A stretch of 64,000 bases of DNA from contig OY986439.1 in NCBI GenBank assembly GCA_963920525.1, forward strand, positions 25,025,319-25,089,318. Reading direction: 5' to 3'. This document shows, one piece after another, positions 1 to 11,078 of the stretch; within the stretch, counting starts at the first letter, position 1; each line of letters begins with the position of its first letter. The DNA is from Dichetophora obliterata. Its lineage: Eukaryota; Arthropoda; Insecta; Diptera; Sciomyzidae. A program made the position numbers and the translations under genes. The notes under the pieces are model-generated. The model was not told the DNA's origin, did no database searches, and saw only the letters and a program-made list of their open reading frames with translations.

Positions 1-291
1 CTTGCAATGTCCTGTTTAACGCTTCCACTGATTTCTTATGGGCCATTGTACATTCATCCCACACTATTAATTTGCATTGTTGCAAGACTTTGCCCATTCC
101 CGAATTTTTGGAAACATTACAGGTGGAATTTTCATTTACATTCATATTCAAAAGTAATTTAAGTGCAGAATGGGCTGTCCGACCACCATCTAATAACGTC
201 GCAGCTATTCCAGACGATGCAAGTGCCAATGCTATATTGCTCTGTGATCTTATAGTCGCTAATAGCAAGGAAATCAGAAATGTCAAAAAAC
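1..291 (-). pseudogene. Helitron Pif1-like helicase fragment
   Basis: Read on the minus strand, this frame stays open to the window edge and encodes about 95 residues matching the Pif1-type helicase of Helitron Rep/Hel proteins. I see SSGIAATLLDGGRTAHS (motif Ia region), CNVSKNSGMGKVLQQC, and IVWDECTMAHK (Walker B, DEC in place of the usual DEx), followed by EALNRTLQ. The N-terminal side fades near position 291, just where the GxGKT Walker A loop should lie; only TFLISLLLATIR remains, so the ATP-binding P-loop is missing. The rest of the protein would lie left of the window. Helitron helicases unwind DNA during rolling-circle transposition. The fragment ends beside Penelope-like sequence, so it is a truncated relic. 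I am fairly sure of the family but cannot judge the unseen part. Confidence 0.75.
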
Positions 292-403
292 AAAAAACGA
301 CCAAAATGTATTCAATACTAATGAATGCTGTATGCGGTACAAAAAATGCCTGCGGCAAAAACACACTCACTTCACATACGCACCGCACACACATGCGTTA
401 TCG

Positions 404-474
404 GATTTCAACCAAACTTCATATAAACCATAAATGGGCCACTACCTACCTAGTGTATAAATTTGGTTGAAATC
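404..474. repeat. Small inverted repeat before the Penelope-like ORF
   Basis: A 13-bp perfect inverted repeat (GATTTCAACCAAA at 404-416, its complement at 462-474) encloses a 45-bp loop. It sits between the helicase relic and the Penelope-like ORF and may be the end of another element. No target duplication is evident. Confidence 0.45.
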
Positions 475-934
475 GCACAACGCGTTTATGAGTAGTTCGG
501 CGACGTACTACTTAAAACAACTTTACAGCAACACGAAATCAAAAGTGGATAAATTTGACAAGGCAAATGTTATTTATAAAATAACATGCAATGGAGACGG
601 GTCCAACGTATGTGACCAAGCATATGTGGGGACAACAAGAAACAAACTACGGACAAGAATAGCTTCGCACAAATCAGACCAGAGATTACTCAACGGACCA
701 ATAGAGCAAAAAACAGCATTAGCGGCCCACTGCATTAAACATAAGCACACACCGGACTTGGAAAATACGAGAATTCTTCAACAGGAAAATAATTACGCAA
801 GACGCTACACTCTAGAGATGCTCCACATCATAAATTTACCCCCACAAAAACGACTCAATTTTAAAATGGATACGGACAAATGCGCTCACATTTACAGACG
901 ATATGTAGAAAAACACAACACAGTCAGAAACTAA
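467..934 (+). pseudogene. Penelope-like element, GIY-YIG endonuclease end
   Basis: A 155-codon open frame ends in TAA and encodes the C-terminal part of a Penelope-like retroelement protein. The GIY-YIG nuclease core is visible: VIYKITC (GIY-equivalent), then QAYVGTT (YIG-equivalent), the catalytic-helix arginine in NKLRTRIASHKSD, an AAHCIKHKH segment, and the conserved R/E pair in ARRYTLEMLHIINLP. In this family the domain nicks target DNA to prime reverse transcription. The reverse transcriptase that should precede it is absent, so the copy is 5'-truncated; an in-frame ATG at 488 is probably internal. The nuclease portion shows no stop codon, suggesting a fairly recent copy. A 3' untranslated tail follows, with a hammerhead-like motif and then an inserted MITE. 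Confidence 0.85.
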
Positions 935-1130
935 GCGCCGGATGCAAAAGAAGTATTTACTGTAGTAATTGTTTTTCAATGTTTAATGTTTTATATGTGC
1001 TTAAGTCAGAAATAATATATAATCGCGTTTAAAAATTGTTTAATGTAACGTTTCAAGAAATATTTATGTAAGATAAACTTTAATGTGAAAAAATTGTATG
1101 TTTTCTAACGTATACATGTTTACTCCAACA

Positions 1131-1178
1131 GTTTTCCCTGAGGATGACTTCCGATGGAAGTCGAAATATTGGAAAAAC
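1131..1178 (+). ncRNA. Hammerhead-ribozyme-like motif in the Penelope tail
   Basis: Parts in order: GTTTTCC (1131-1137), CTGAGGA matching the CUGANGA core (1138-1144), one extra T, a perfect 7-bp stem GACTTCC/GGAAGTC with a GAT loop (1146-1162), GAAA (1163-1166), a short self-complementary ATAT step, then GGAAAAAC (1171-1178), which pairs with GTTTTCC. Penelope-like elements are known to carry minimal hammerhead motifs. The extra base between core and stem II is non-canonical, so cleavage activity is uncertain. Confidence 0.5.
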
Positions 1179-1188
1179 AATAAATTAA

Positions 1189-1848
1189 TACCCTGCAGTG
1201 TAAGACTAGTCAGCATTAAAACATGAGTAGTATTTATACTAGTCAAAACAAACTAGTTTATATTTTGTCACGATTTACTAGTTGCAAAAGTTGTTTAAAT
1301 CCAACTAGTTTTTGTCAAGTCACATTAAACCAGTTGTAAAACTAGCCAAAATCAAACTATACTACACATTATCAAAATCAACCAGTTCCAAAACCAGTTG
1401 GAGCTGGGTACCCCATTGGAACAAACTAATAATAAACAAATTAAAACATATAAAAACTAATTTAAAAACATGTAGTATACCATAAACATGGTATTTCATC
1501 AAATAGCTTTAACTTTAGCCTTTAGCTAATATTTTGTTGTAAAAATATATGTTCTTTGAACCTATGAACTATTGAAAAAATATGAACCTATGAACTAGTT
1601 TTAATTCGATAATTACTATATTGGTTAAAAACTAGTCACAACCCAACTAGAACTTTACTTTACATAAAAAATGAGTTGTTAACTAGTTAAAACCTTATCT
1701 ATAGTAAGACAATTGTCTTTTCCAATGACATCACCACGTAAAAAATACCAGTCGGTTCTATGAGAATAGGACATAAATCGAACTAGTTGTTGGATATTTC
1801 CAACTAGTTGTTGACTGGTATAAATCTAGTTGATTACACTGCAGGGTA
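1189..1848. mobile_element. TA-flanked MITE rich in ACTAGT motifs
   Basis: A 656-bp non-coding element (1191-1846) is bounded by perfect 13-bp inverted repeats, CCCTGCAGTGTAA on the left and its complement on the right, and flanked by TA on both sides, as in Tc1/mariner-type insertions. Sequence similarity between the ends continues inward with gaps. The palindrome ACTAGT and half-matches recur many times through the body. No transposase is present, so mobility would depend on another element. It lies inside the tail of the Penelope-like copy and is therefore younger than it. Confidence 0.8.
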
Positions 1849-1918
1849 AAAACAGCATTAAAAGTTTTTAATTATTTATGTATAAATAAGACCTTGAGCC
1901 CGACAAATTGAACAAATA

Positions 1919-1986
1919 AAAATTAAAAATTAAGAAATAAGAATAATGAATAAAAAATTAAGAATTAAAAATTAAGAATTAAGAAT
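1919..1986. repeat. TTAAGAAT/TTAAAAAT low-complexity tract
   Basis: Irregular tandem variants of AAAATTAAGAAT fill the gap between two MITEs. It is AT-rich simple sequence. Confidence 0.6.
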
Positions 1987-2873
1987 ATTTTTTCAGAGTT
2001 GGGCGTAGTGCACTAAATTCTGAGTGCACTCGGCCTTTCACTAGCACTAAAATATATTGAAATAAATTCTATTCTTCACTATTTTTTTAGCAGCTTAGTG
2101 ATAGTGATGAGGTGCTTCATAGTGAAGAGATAGTGAAGGGATTTTAGTGGTAGTGTTATATTGTTGCACTATAACTAAATTGAGTGGTAGTTACTAAATC
2201 TCCACTACACTCAAATAGTGCAAAATTTAAGCAGCCACTAAATGAAAGCTGCAATTGAAAGTGTTTTCACTCAACTTTCAAATATGACTGGTTTTAAAAC
2301 TATTCGATAAGACTCGAATTAAAAAAATCTATAATAAAGAAAAACAATTTTTCGAGCTTCAGGTCATATATGTTTACGAAGAACACAACAACAACAGCTC
2401 TTTAAAGTAATAGTTTCATGAATAGTATCATTGCTTAAAGCAAATAATTGTTAGCAAGGCTTATTTTTCTTGTTTTACTTATTATTTTTATATTTTACTA
2501 AGAATAGCATAGGAACATACAAATTTCTGTGTAATATTTAAATATTTAATACTAGAAGTAAACTGTTCCTGTTTTTTTCAATTGAGTGATAACTTTCTGT
2601 ACTTTACCACTATTGATGCAAATATTTTTTTTTTGCACTATTCATTTAGTGCAAAAAAAAAAAGTTCCACTAAGCTGTACAATTTTTTTTCCACTATTTT
2701 TATATGAATTTGAGTGAGAATTTTTCACTTTCACTATCACTCATGTATAGTGAGGCTTATTTTTTTCAATTCAGCAGTCAAAAATAATAGAAGAAAGAGA
2801 ATAATTTTACACTATCAGTACATGTAAGCTGAAACTGCAAATATAGTGCACTACGCCCAACTCTGATTTTTTT
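1986..2873. mobile_element. hAT-type MITE
   Basis: Perfect inverted termini begin CAGAGTTGGGCGTAGTGCAC at 1994 and end with the complement at 2865. CAGAG fits the CAGNG start common in hAT elements. The flanks read TATTTTTT and ATTTTTTT, an imperfect match to an 8-bp target duplication. Subterminal CACTA/TAGTG motifs are repeated on both strands through the 872-bp body, as is typical of hAT transposase-binding regions. There is no coding capacity, so this is a non-autonomous element. Confidence 0.75.
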
Positions 2874-5681
2874 AGTCTGGTAATTTCTACCTTCAATTTG
2901 GTTTATGAAGCTTTGCAGAATCTGGCAACACCGGCAGGCTCAAAAGTGGAAGTATTATTATTTTTTGTGCAAGGTTTGTTGTTTATACTGCTCAAGTATT
3001 TTGCTAATATTGCTAGTATAGTATTTTGCTTCGATTAAGTAAAATAAAATCGTTCCTTACGTAAATGTAATTTCTGAATTTAGATGTGTTTTATAGAAAA
3101 CATATTGAGTTCAGAAAATATTTTCAGTTGTTTTTATAAGATTCACAAAATTAAATAGGGTCTTACATGACCCCATCGGTCTCAAGTAAAACTTTCAGCT
3201 ATATTATTTTATACAATCGCAATTTTATACCATGCTATCTCTTTTGTGAAGAAAACTAAAATTTCAGTAGTTTTCAATCTTAAATATTTTTACATTAATT
3301 TTCTAAATTTTAAATAAAATTGCCCCCGCGCACAGTGTAACTTTTATCATTTTTTTGATGCCAAAAGTCATAACAGCCAAACAAATGTAACAATTAAAAT
3401 TTGAAAATTATGCAGAAGTTAACATTCTATTGGGCAAAAAAAAAATGGGTTGGATCCACCTACTTCTTCGCCTACCCCCCATATAAGATCTTGTTTCAGA
3501 TAGAATGTTCCCATCTTGAGCGAAAGTCCTACCATAGCTTATCCCATATGCTTTAAGTTTAACCATCTTTTCAAATTATACTCAAAATATTCTGAAGAAC
3601 GGCATCATTCTTACCTTATTTCTTGCTTTTTAGCCAAACATCAAAGAGTACGTTTCGAAAAACTGCCATATTTGATTAGCAATGACAAAAATTCAGCTAT
3701 AAAACTGGCATAAACTAATTGCAGAATGTGAGACTAGGCATATTTCTTATTAGTTTGGTTATTAGCATCAAATATATTTCTATAGAATTATGTAGTTTTG
3801 CTCTGTTGAAAAAACATTCTTCTGAAATCAGTAAATTTTTTAGGAATTGTCTATTTTAATAAATAAAAATTATACGATGAATTATATGATAAAATGTCCA
3901 TGCAAATAAAACCATAAATATTAATGCAAAAGAAAGTGAAGTCACCGCAAAATTCAGTAAAATTGAAGATTATGAAATTCGTTTCTGCACTTGTCGCAGT
4001 GAGACACGTTCGAATACAGGTATCATGCTGGTTATTATTTTTTTTTTATTTGTGTTGAGTACATATTCGTTTTAGTTGCATATTCGTCTATTGCATTTCA
4101 AAAATTTATGACAAACGGATAAAAATTATTATGTACTTTTGGCATTCTAAAAGATAAAAATGTCACTTTGTGCAATCGCAGTTTTGTACCTTGCGATCTT
4201 TCTTATAATTTAACCACGGGGAGCCTGAATCCAAAGTAATTTTTTTTCTATATCTGTAACTGTCTAGGCTTCAATCTCAAGGAATTAAGAAGATTACTTT
4301 TCATCTGCTTAGCAAAACGATTTAATTAGTATGATTAAATTTACGTTTTTCTTTTTATCTAAGTACAAAACGTTTATATTTATGTATTTGGAAACTGAAT
4401 TAACTTTATTTAAGCTTGTTTTATTACAGGACATTATTTTTGATTATTTTCCTTTTTTTTAATTAAACTGTGGCATCAACATGCCTACATCATAAATTAC
4501 AACGTTTATTAACGGCAACATGATTTAAACAATTTACCAACCACACTGTTATTGCGACCTACAGTTATGGTTTTACAACACTTGTGTCGCAATGTTAAAC
4601 ACATTATGTGGTTACAGATCAACGTAAGCAAGCATTAACGTAATCAATCTCAATGCAATGCAGTATTGGAATTTGTTGCGGTTGGACGTTAATGTTTTGT
4701 CATGAGATCCGATTTTGTAGCAAAAGAATTAATGGTAAAATAGTATCATCGCACTAGGCAATACCAAGAATTGTTATTTATAGAGAATTGTAGTGTAAAA
4801 GTAACAAAAAATATTGTAAAACCTTTCGGAAAGGCTGCAGGTGATTCTAAAAATCGTAAAAAACTCGTTAACACGATTCTAAGAAAAATCACTAAATTCT
4901 ATCATTGCTCAAAAAGGAGACTCATGACTAAAAAGCACCGCCAGGTGATATAAAAGTGGACAAGTGGATTGCAAAAATTAAGATTTAAAGACATTTCAAG
5001 GAAACTTAAATAGACAGCTATAAACCAAAAAAGATATAAGGGCTTTTTAATCAGAAATAAAAAAAAAAAAATAATAAAAACTGATTTGAAAGGCGACACC
5101 AGTTTAATTTTTCTTTCATGGATCAGTTGTTGAAATATAGTAACTAATATTTTAGTTAAAAGTCTGTGACAGTAGCTTGTGTGGCTTTAAGTAAACATAT
5201 TTGTATTAAAGTTGATATTTGCTTGAAATTAATTTGAATTTGGAAATGTTTTTGCTTGTTGTGTTTTACCGTAAAATAACTGTAGCAAGTGCTACAAGTT
5301 ATTTGTTAAAGACTCTGACTAAATTTAAAGAAAAATATTGAACAATTTTTTATTTTCAATGCTATGGAATTTATTCTATTTTATGTATAATGAACTAAAG
5401 AGAAATGTGCTCTTAGACTACCATACAAGAGGCATAAGGAATGCTTTGCAAGCTGAATGAGTGTTCAGTATTGGCTTTTAAAGCTTCACAAATTGTTGAT
5501 TTATTTAAATGAACAAATATTTGCTGCATAGCATTTTTGTTCAAACAGCTTTTGCATTTTTATTTTTTTGTTTTTGCGATGACAAATTCGCGCAAAGAAA
5601 TATTTGGAGAATTGTACAATGTCGATTTAGTTGACCGGATAAGACATATACTACAACATCGACTAGGTTCCAAATCACTTA
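2874..5681. other. AT-rich stretch without a recognisable gene
   Basis: Open frames here are short and lack family motifs. A short segment near 3204-3245 (beginning ACAATCGCAATTTTATACC) resembles one near 4170-4210, hinting at an old dispersed repeat. I see nothing else that I can name. Confidence 0.5.
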
Positions 5682-5812
5682 TTCGTTAATGGAAATGAGA
5701 TGGCAGACGGACTAGCAAAGATGAGGGCGGGGCTGAGATCCTAGTGGATAGAACATGTACCTTAAGGCAGGCCGGTGCACAGTGGAAAATAAAGGCATCT
5801 AAAGAAAGAGTG
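5682..5812 (+). pseudogene. LINE RNase H relic
   Basis: The plus strand encodes FVNGNEMADGLAKMRAG, matching the GNExAD.LAK block near the C-terminal end of RNase H domains in non-LTR retrotransposons (the conserved Asp is present). A +1 shift then gives AEILVDRTCTLRQAG and AQWKIKASKERV, which reads like the continuation. The RNase H core upstream is not recognisable. RNase H degrades the RNA strand of RNA:DNA hybrids during retrotransposition. The frameshift and short length mark this as a dead scrap of an I/R1-type LINE. Confidence 0.6.
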
Positions 5813-5942
5813 TTGAAATTTTGCACACAAAAAAAGTAGTATATAATGCTTCTAATTAAACACACTTTGTAATAATTTCTGGCATACAAGATTAAAGAAA
5901 TGAAAATTAAAAAAAAACTTCAAAATTGGCATCTTACATAAA

Positions 5943-6401
5943 TTACGCAAACGCAAACTTTTTCCAGCGTAAGGATTTTTAAGTACAAGTCCAATCTTAA
6001 TAAATTTAGTATGGTTTGGTAGGTTTAGACCTATAAATGTGCAAACTAGACTTTTTATTACTCCAAAATTTATATTTTTTAAGTTAAAGCGAGTTAAAGT
6101 TTGCATATAATTGTTGTTGTTATGTTGCTTTTTCTCTTTTACATTTCAGCATATGCCTAAATATATGTGAGGTATTTAGCGCCACCCATTGGCTAGTAGC
6201 TATGAAACTATTATACTGACGAATAATCTTTTATAATTCCACAGCTAAGGTTTTGAATTGATATATTCAATATCAAAGTGATACTGGAATGATTTCATAC
6301 AGTTGAAAAAGGTTTCTAAATTGTTGGTCGAAAAATTTTTTAATTCTTTAAAATTTACACAAAAATTTAATAAGAAATAGGAAACTGGTAATGAAACATT
6401 T
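5943..6401 (+). repeat. Dispersed repeat, copy 1, left part
   Basis: Beginning TTACGCAAACGCAAA, this matches the reverse complement of 39200-39600 closely over its length, including a segment reading GAGGTATTTAGCGCCACC. It continues after the inserted hAT element at 8925. The class is unresolved: there are no clear terminal inverted repeats, but in the other orientation it ends near a GGCG-CGCC hairpin and CTAGT. Confidence 0.75.
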
Positions 6402-6550
6402 CAGGGACCATACCGGTTATGGTTTTTATCGAAAAAATCAGATGTTAACAGTTATCATTTAACTTTTATTTTTTCCGACAAAAATACTAGTTATTTTATG
6501 CCCTTTATTTTTTCGGGCAAAAATAACTGTTACTTTTGTCTTTTATTTTT

Positions 6551-8427
6551 TAAGCCTGGTTTTCACTAAGTCAATTTCAATGACAACAATCATTGATGTC
6601 AGTATTCATCTTGACCATATGACGTCAAATGCGTTTTCATTGAAACCCAAAAACTGACATAAAATCGAATGTCAAAGACTGACGTTGAATTTATGTGTCA
6701 ATTGATTGCCATACTGTTTTCACTTTCGATGCTATTTGTGAAATGCCATCGGTTTGTTCAGTTGTGCTTTTTTCATCAACAGCTGATGTTTTATATTTGA
6801 GATTGTTAGAAAATGTTTCTTTTTGGTGAAATTTATAAAATACTGTTAATTTTATTAGATTAAGGGCCGCTTTCTCAATGTCCGGTTAAGCACTAATCAG
6901 AACTTTAACCAGCAGTTAGCAAAAAAGCCCTTTCTCAATCTTCGGTTAAGGTTGAACTGTCAGTTAAGTGCTGATTAAGTTAACGGCAAGTTGTGGTTTC
7001 GGTTAGCGCCATTTTAGGGTAAATGATTTCGAAGATGCTGTCAAACTTTAAAATTTAAGATGACGGATAGAGTTGCCACCTAGATTTTTTTATTTTTGCG
7101 AATTCTTGTAATTTTGAAATTCTGACAACGGATTTGATTTCGAATATAATGTCACAGTTTTAAAATTTAAGATGGAGGTTAGGGTTGCCACCTAAATTTT
7201 TACCACAGTATTGCCACCTAATAATATGTATTTTTAAGAGTTTAAATATCATTTATCAGTGTTAAGGGGTCGCTGATTTTGAATCTAAAATCAGAATTTT
7301 AAAATTCAAAATGGTGGATAGGGTTGCCACCTTAATTTTTTTTAAGTTTTATAAATTCGGGGCCGGCAAAAAAAATGGTTCTCCAAATATGGGTCGCTGA
7401 ATATGTATCCGTTTTCAGAATTTCAAAATTATAAAATTTTGAAATAATAGGGTTGCCACCTAATTATATGTCTTTTCAGTAGTTTTAAACGTCATTTATC
7501 AGTGTTAAGGGGTTGCTGATTCCTAATTTAAGGTCAGAATTTTAAACTTCAAGATGGTGGATAGGGTTGCCACCTTATTTTTTTTAGTTTTATAAATTCG
7601 GGGCTGGCAAAGATTAAAATTCTGACTTTATAAATGACACTAATAAATGACGTTTAAAACTCGTGAAAATATATATTATTAGGTGGCAACCCTATTATTA
7701 CAAAATTTTATAATTTTGAAATTCTGACGACGGATTCGGATTCAGCGACCCATATTTGGTATACCATTTTTTTTTGTCGGCCCCGAATTTATAAAACTAA
7801 AAAAAATTAAGGTGGCAACCCTATCCACCATCTTGAATTTTAAAATTCTGATTTTAGATTCAAAATCAGCGACCCCTTAACTCTGATAAATGATATTATT
7901 AGGTGGCAATACTGTGGTAAAAATTTAGGTGGCAACCCTAACCTCCAACCCTAACCTCCAAATTTTAAACTGTGACATTATAGTCGAAATCAAATCCGTT
8001 GTCAGAATTTCAAAATTACAAGAATTCGCAAAAATAAAAAAATCTAGGTGGCAACTCTATCCGTCATCTTAAATTTTAAAGTATGACAGCATCTTCGAAA
8101 TCATTGGTTAAAGTTCTGATTATTGCTTAACCGGACATTGAGAAAGCGGCCCTTAAAAAACTTTGCCAGCAGTGAAAAAAAAAAATGAAAACAACATTTT
8201 TTTTGTAGGCAACAACTGACACAAATTGCCAACATGTTGGCATTTAAATTTTTCTTGTCATACAACGATATTTTGATTGACTAGCAAAATTCTATCTGTT
8301 TTCACTTGTTTGTGATTTTATATGACAATCAGTGGTCATATATGACAACAAATGTAAATGACAATACGTTTCCATTAGATTGACAACATTTGTCATTGAA
8401 AACTGACCTAGTGAAAACCAGGCTTTA
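6551..8427. mobile_element. TA-flanked element nested in the hAT
   Basis: Termini AAGCCTGGTTTTCACTA (from 6553) and its complement (to 8425) are perfect inverted repeats; similarity extends to about 35 bp with small differences (GTCAATTTCAATGACA against GTCAGTTTTCAATGACA). TA flanks both ends. The arms carry many TGACAA/TTGTCA motifs. It is non-coding and itself holds the foldback element at 6864-8152. Confidence 0.75.
6860..8156. mobile_element. TTAA-flanked foldback element, copy 1
   Basis: A 1,289-bp element (6864-8152) begins GGGCCGCTTTCTCAATGT and ends with the complement, flanked by TTAA on both sides as in piggyBac-type insertions. Almost the whole element is an inverted repeat: the left half (to about 7600) is matched by the right half, including repeated GGGTTGCCACCTA blocks and the phrase TTAAGGGGTCGCTGATT. 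It can fold into a very long hairpin. It has no coding content. A second copy lies at 14581-15803. Confidence 0.8.
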
Positions 8428-8924
8428 GGTCAAAAATAACAGTTATTATGTGCCTTTTATTTTTTTTTTGGTCAAAAATATCAGGCAATTCGAATTTTCT
8501 AAAGGCCTCTTGAACGACAAAAAAAGTTGAATGCAATTTTCATTGTATCAGCAGTGCTCACATTTTGAGCTATAACTCTTTTTTAGTTTTAATAGTATTT
8601 TATATAGTCAAGCGGTCTTTGAAAAAATACACATTGCCTGATATTTCACTCCGAAAAAATAAAAGACACAAAATAACTGTTATTTCAGACCTAAAAAATA
8701 AAAGGCAAAAATAACAGTTATTTTTGCCCAAAAAAATAAAAAGCAAAAAATAACAGTTAAATTTAACTGTTATAGTAACAGTCGAAAATTTAAAAGGCGT
8801 TTAATATTCTCGAAGCTGCTACCATTACGATTATAATGGTTTCTTTAAAAAAGTCCACCGGCAACTTTTTCGTTATGCCTTTTTCATCTGAAAATTTTAA
8901 AATAACAGTTATTTTTGGTCCCTG

Positions 8925-9172
8925 AAACATTTTTGTTCAAGCCCTTTTAGACTGGAAATCAAGAAATATTCTTATTCTTGTAAATTTAAAATAAATTTGG
9001 GAACGAAATTATATATGCAAACGTCATCGTTGCTCGTGCAATACCGTGTATATTGCAAAATTCCAAAATAAATTTCATTTCAATTTTGATCAGTTGAAAA
9101 TCTATTCAATAGCTTAAAATACAATGTAAATATGTTTGATTTTGATGTTTTAACGCTACACGGGCTTACGAG
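8925..9172 (+). repeat. Dispersed repeat, copy 1, right part
   Basis: Resumes after the hAT insertion. The part 9090-9172, including TTTTGATCAGTTGAAAA, TCAATAGCTT and TTTTAACGCTACACGGG, matches the reverse complement of 39067-39180, completing the copy that starts at 5943. About 130 bp just after the hAT have no match in the other copy. Confidence 0.65.
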
Positions 9173-9526
9173 TTTATTTTATTTTTTAATAAAAATATAA
9201 GGTATTTACTCTAAAAATGGATGTTCTTAAAAACCCAAAAAGAGGACGACAAAAACAAAGATGAATGGTCTCTATAAAAATTCATTTTTCTGTAGTAGGT
9301 CTAAACGTCGAAGATCCCTTCGATGTGAGGAAACTGAGAGCCTGTTCAAAAAATGCAAAACTCAAAATCATTGTCAATATGCCAGTACATGGAATTACCT
9401 TTAAATTATACTAGAACATGGCAGAACTACAGAAAGTAGATGCATTTCGGACTGCGTTCTCTTTCTCATATCCAAAATTTTTAAAATTAGCTTCTTGCGA
9501 ATGAGAACTAAACAAAATCAATGGCT

Positions 9527-9693
9527 GCATTCAGCGGAGTAAGCAGTTGGTAACTGACTGTTGTGTTAAAATTCTTTTGAGAAACATTTGCAATTAAGTT
9601 ATTTACATAATCAAACAATTATACATTCAGAGAACTACACATTTAAAGAAAAACATCGCTCAACAGTTCACAACAGTTGACTCCGCTGAATGC
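9527..9693. mobile_element. Short MITE with GCATTCAGCGGAGT ends
   Basis: A 167-bp non-coding unit with 14-bp perfect inverted termini (GCATTCAGCGGAGT and complement); the partly matching AGTTGGTAACTG... and CAGTTCACAACAGTT regions extend the arms. A longer relative at 14532-15890 carries a foldback insertion, so this copy approximates the unfilled form. The target duplication is unclear. Confidence 0.7.
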
Positions 9694-11078
9694 GACCAAT
9701 TTTCGCGTTCTCATCGTTTGCAGATTTAAAGCACCTCAATTCATTTACTGGTATTTGACTAAGATATTTTGATTTCTTAGTGCCTTGCATTTTCGTTTTC
9801 CACAAACGTCAAGGTGGTATCAAAATCACACGATGTCGCACAAATATCTTTTGAGTTGTTATTTTTCAGACCAAACCTGCTGATGATGTTGTCTTAGCTT
9901 TGATTCTCTTGTGGCACTTTGTGCTTCCGACAAAATGCTTGTGATACAATAGACTTGCTTGTGTATCCTGAATTAATAATGAAGAAATACATTATTAATT
10001 GCTTTGAAATTCAGCAACACGTTCTCAAAACTGTCACAATAATCGTAAATTTTTTATTTGAGCAAATTTTAACACAGATGTCTTTTGCAGCAAAGATACT
10101 CAAACAAACAAACAAACTGATCCATGCACGTGAAGCAACATAAATAAATCAGTGCTGGTTTTTGTTGGAAGCGAAGATAATAATACAATAAATATTTTAT
10201 TATAAATACGGGCGGCTCAAGCAATTGCAATTGTGGCTTACGATACAAACAGCCATACAAAATTTCATCTTAATAAATATGTTTATTATTCATTTAAGAA
10301 TGTGAGAGATATGTTGATACAAAAACGAAGCAGGATTTTTCTATAATATACTGTTTTTTTTTATTTAATAAATAGGAATGAACTTATGTTAAATAAAGTT
10401 AAATTATTTATTGTAAGTATTCGTACGTAAGTAAGTACTCGATGGCCTGTCTTTTATTTTTTATGAACATTTTTTAAAATGTGACTGAGTTTAGAAAATA
10501 AACAGTGCTGGAAAGTTATAATGGCATATTTGTCACTCTGCATAAGTATTATATAGAAGGCTTTTTCCATAAAATTTTTTTAATTTTTGAGTAGCGTCAA
10601 CTTCCAATTTTTATTTGATTTTTTTATTTTTGAATCAGTTAATTTACTAAGTCATAATAGTATAAAAACAAATTTTTTAAATTGCCATTTTACAATTTTT
10701 GAGAATTCTTCGAATTTCAAAAAGAAAAAATTCATTACTTTACTCTTTCTTAAGAAAACTAGACACATAGATAATCGTATTATGATTTTATTTTAATGAT
10801 ATTATAATAAGTTATTTCTTATATCAAGTTTTAACGATATACACGAATTCGTTTTTTTTCCAATTTTTCTAGAAATTTAAAATGTCAACATTAATTTGGA
10901 TTATTCGAAGATCTTGAGTGACCTATTCTACATGTGAATATTTTTAGATGGAATTTTAGGCAAGGAGATTATATCTATGTAAAGCGGTTACATGAGCTCT
11001 GTAAATTCTATTTTATGATGCACAAGTCATAACAGTTTATGGCGTTTGTTTGATTTCGTAAGCATTTTTACTTGCCTA
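9694..11078. other. AT-rich stretch without a recognisable gene
   Basis: Short open frames only. Translations at 9919-10143 and 10587-10796 show no family motif and start at non-ATG codons or in AT-rich sequence. I assign nothing here. Confidence 0.5.

Larger units (their letters stand above)
6394..8932. mobile_element. hAT-type element with perfect 8-bp target duplication
   Basis: The element runs from CAGGGACCA at 6402 to TGGTCCCTG at 8924, flanked on both sides by AAACATTT, an exact 8-bp duplication. CAGGG ends and 8-bp duplications are typical of hAT transposons. Between the ends are repeated AATAACAGTTATT motifs and a further nested element. There is no hAT transposase, so it is non-autonomous. 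It interrupts the dispersed repeat starting at 5943, whose right part resumes at 8925. Confidence 0.85.

Noticed and set aside
72..470. 132-codon plus-strand frame
   Set aside because: It is opposite the helicase frame and lacks any motif; the minus strand carries the real homology.
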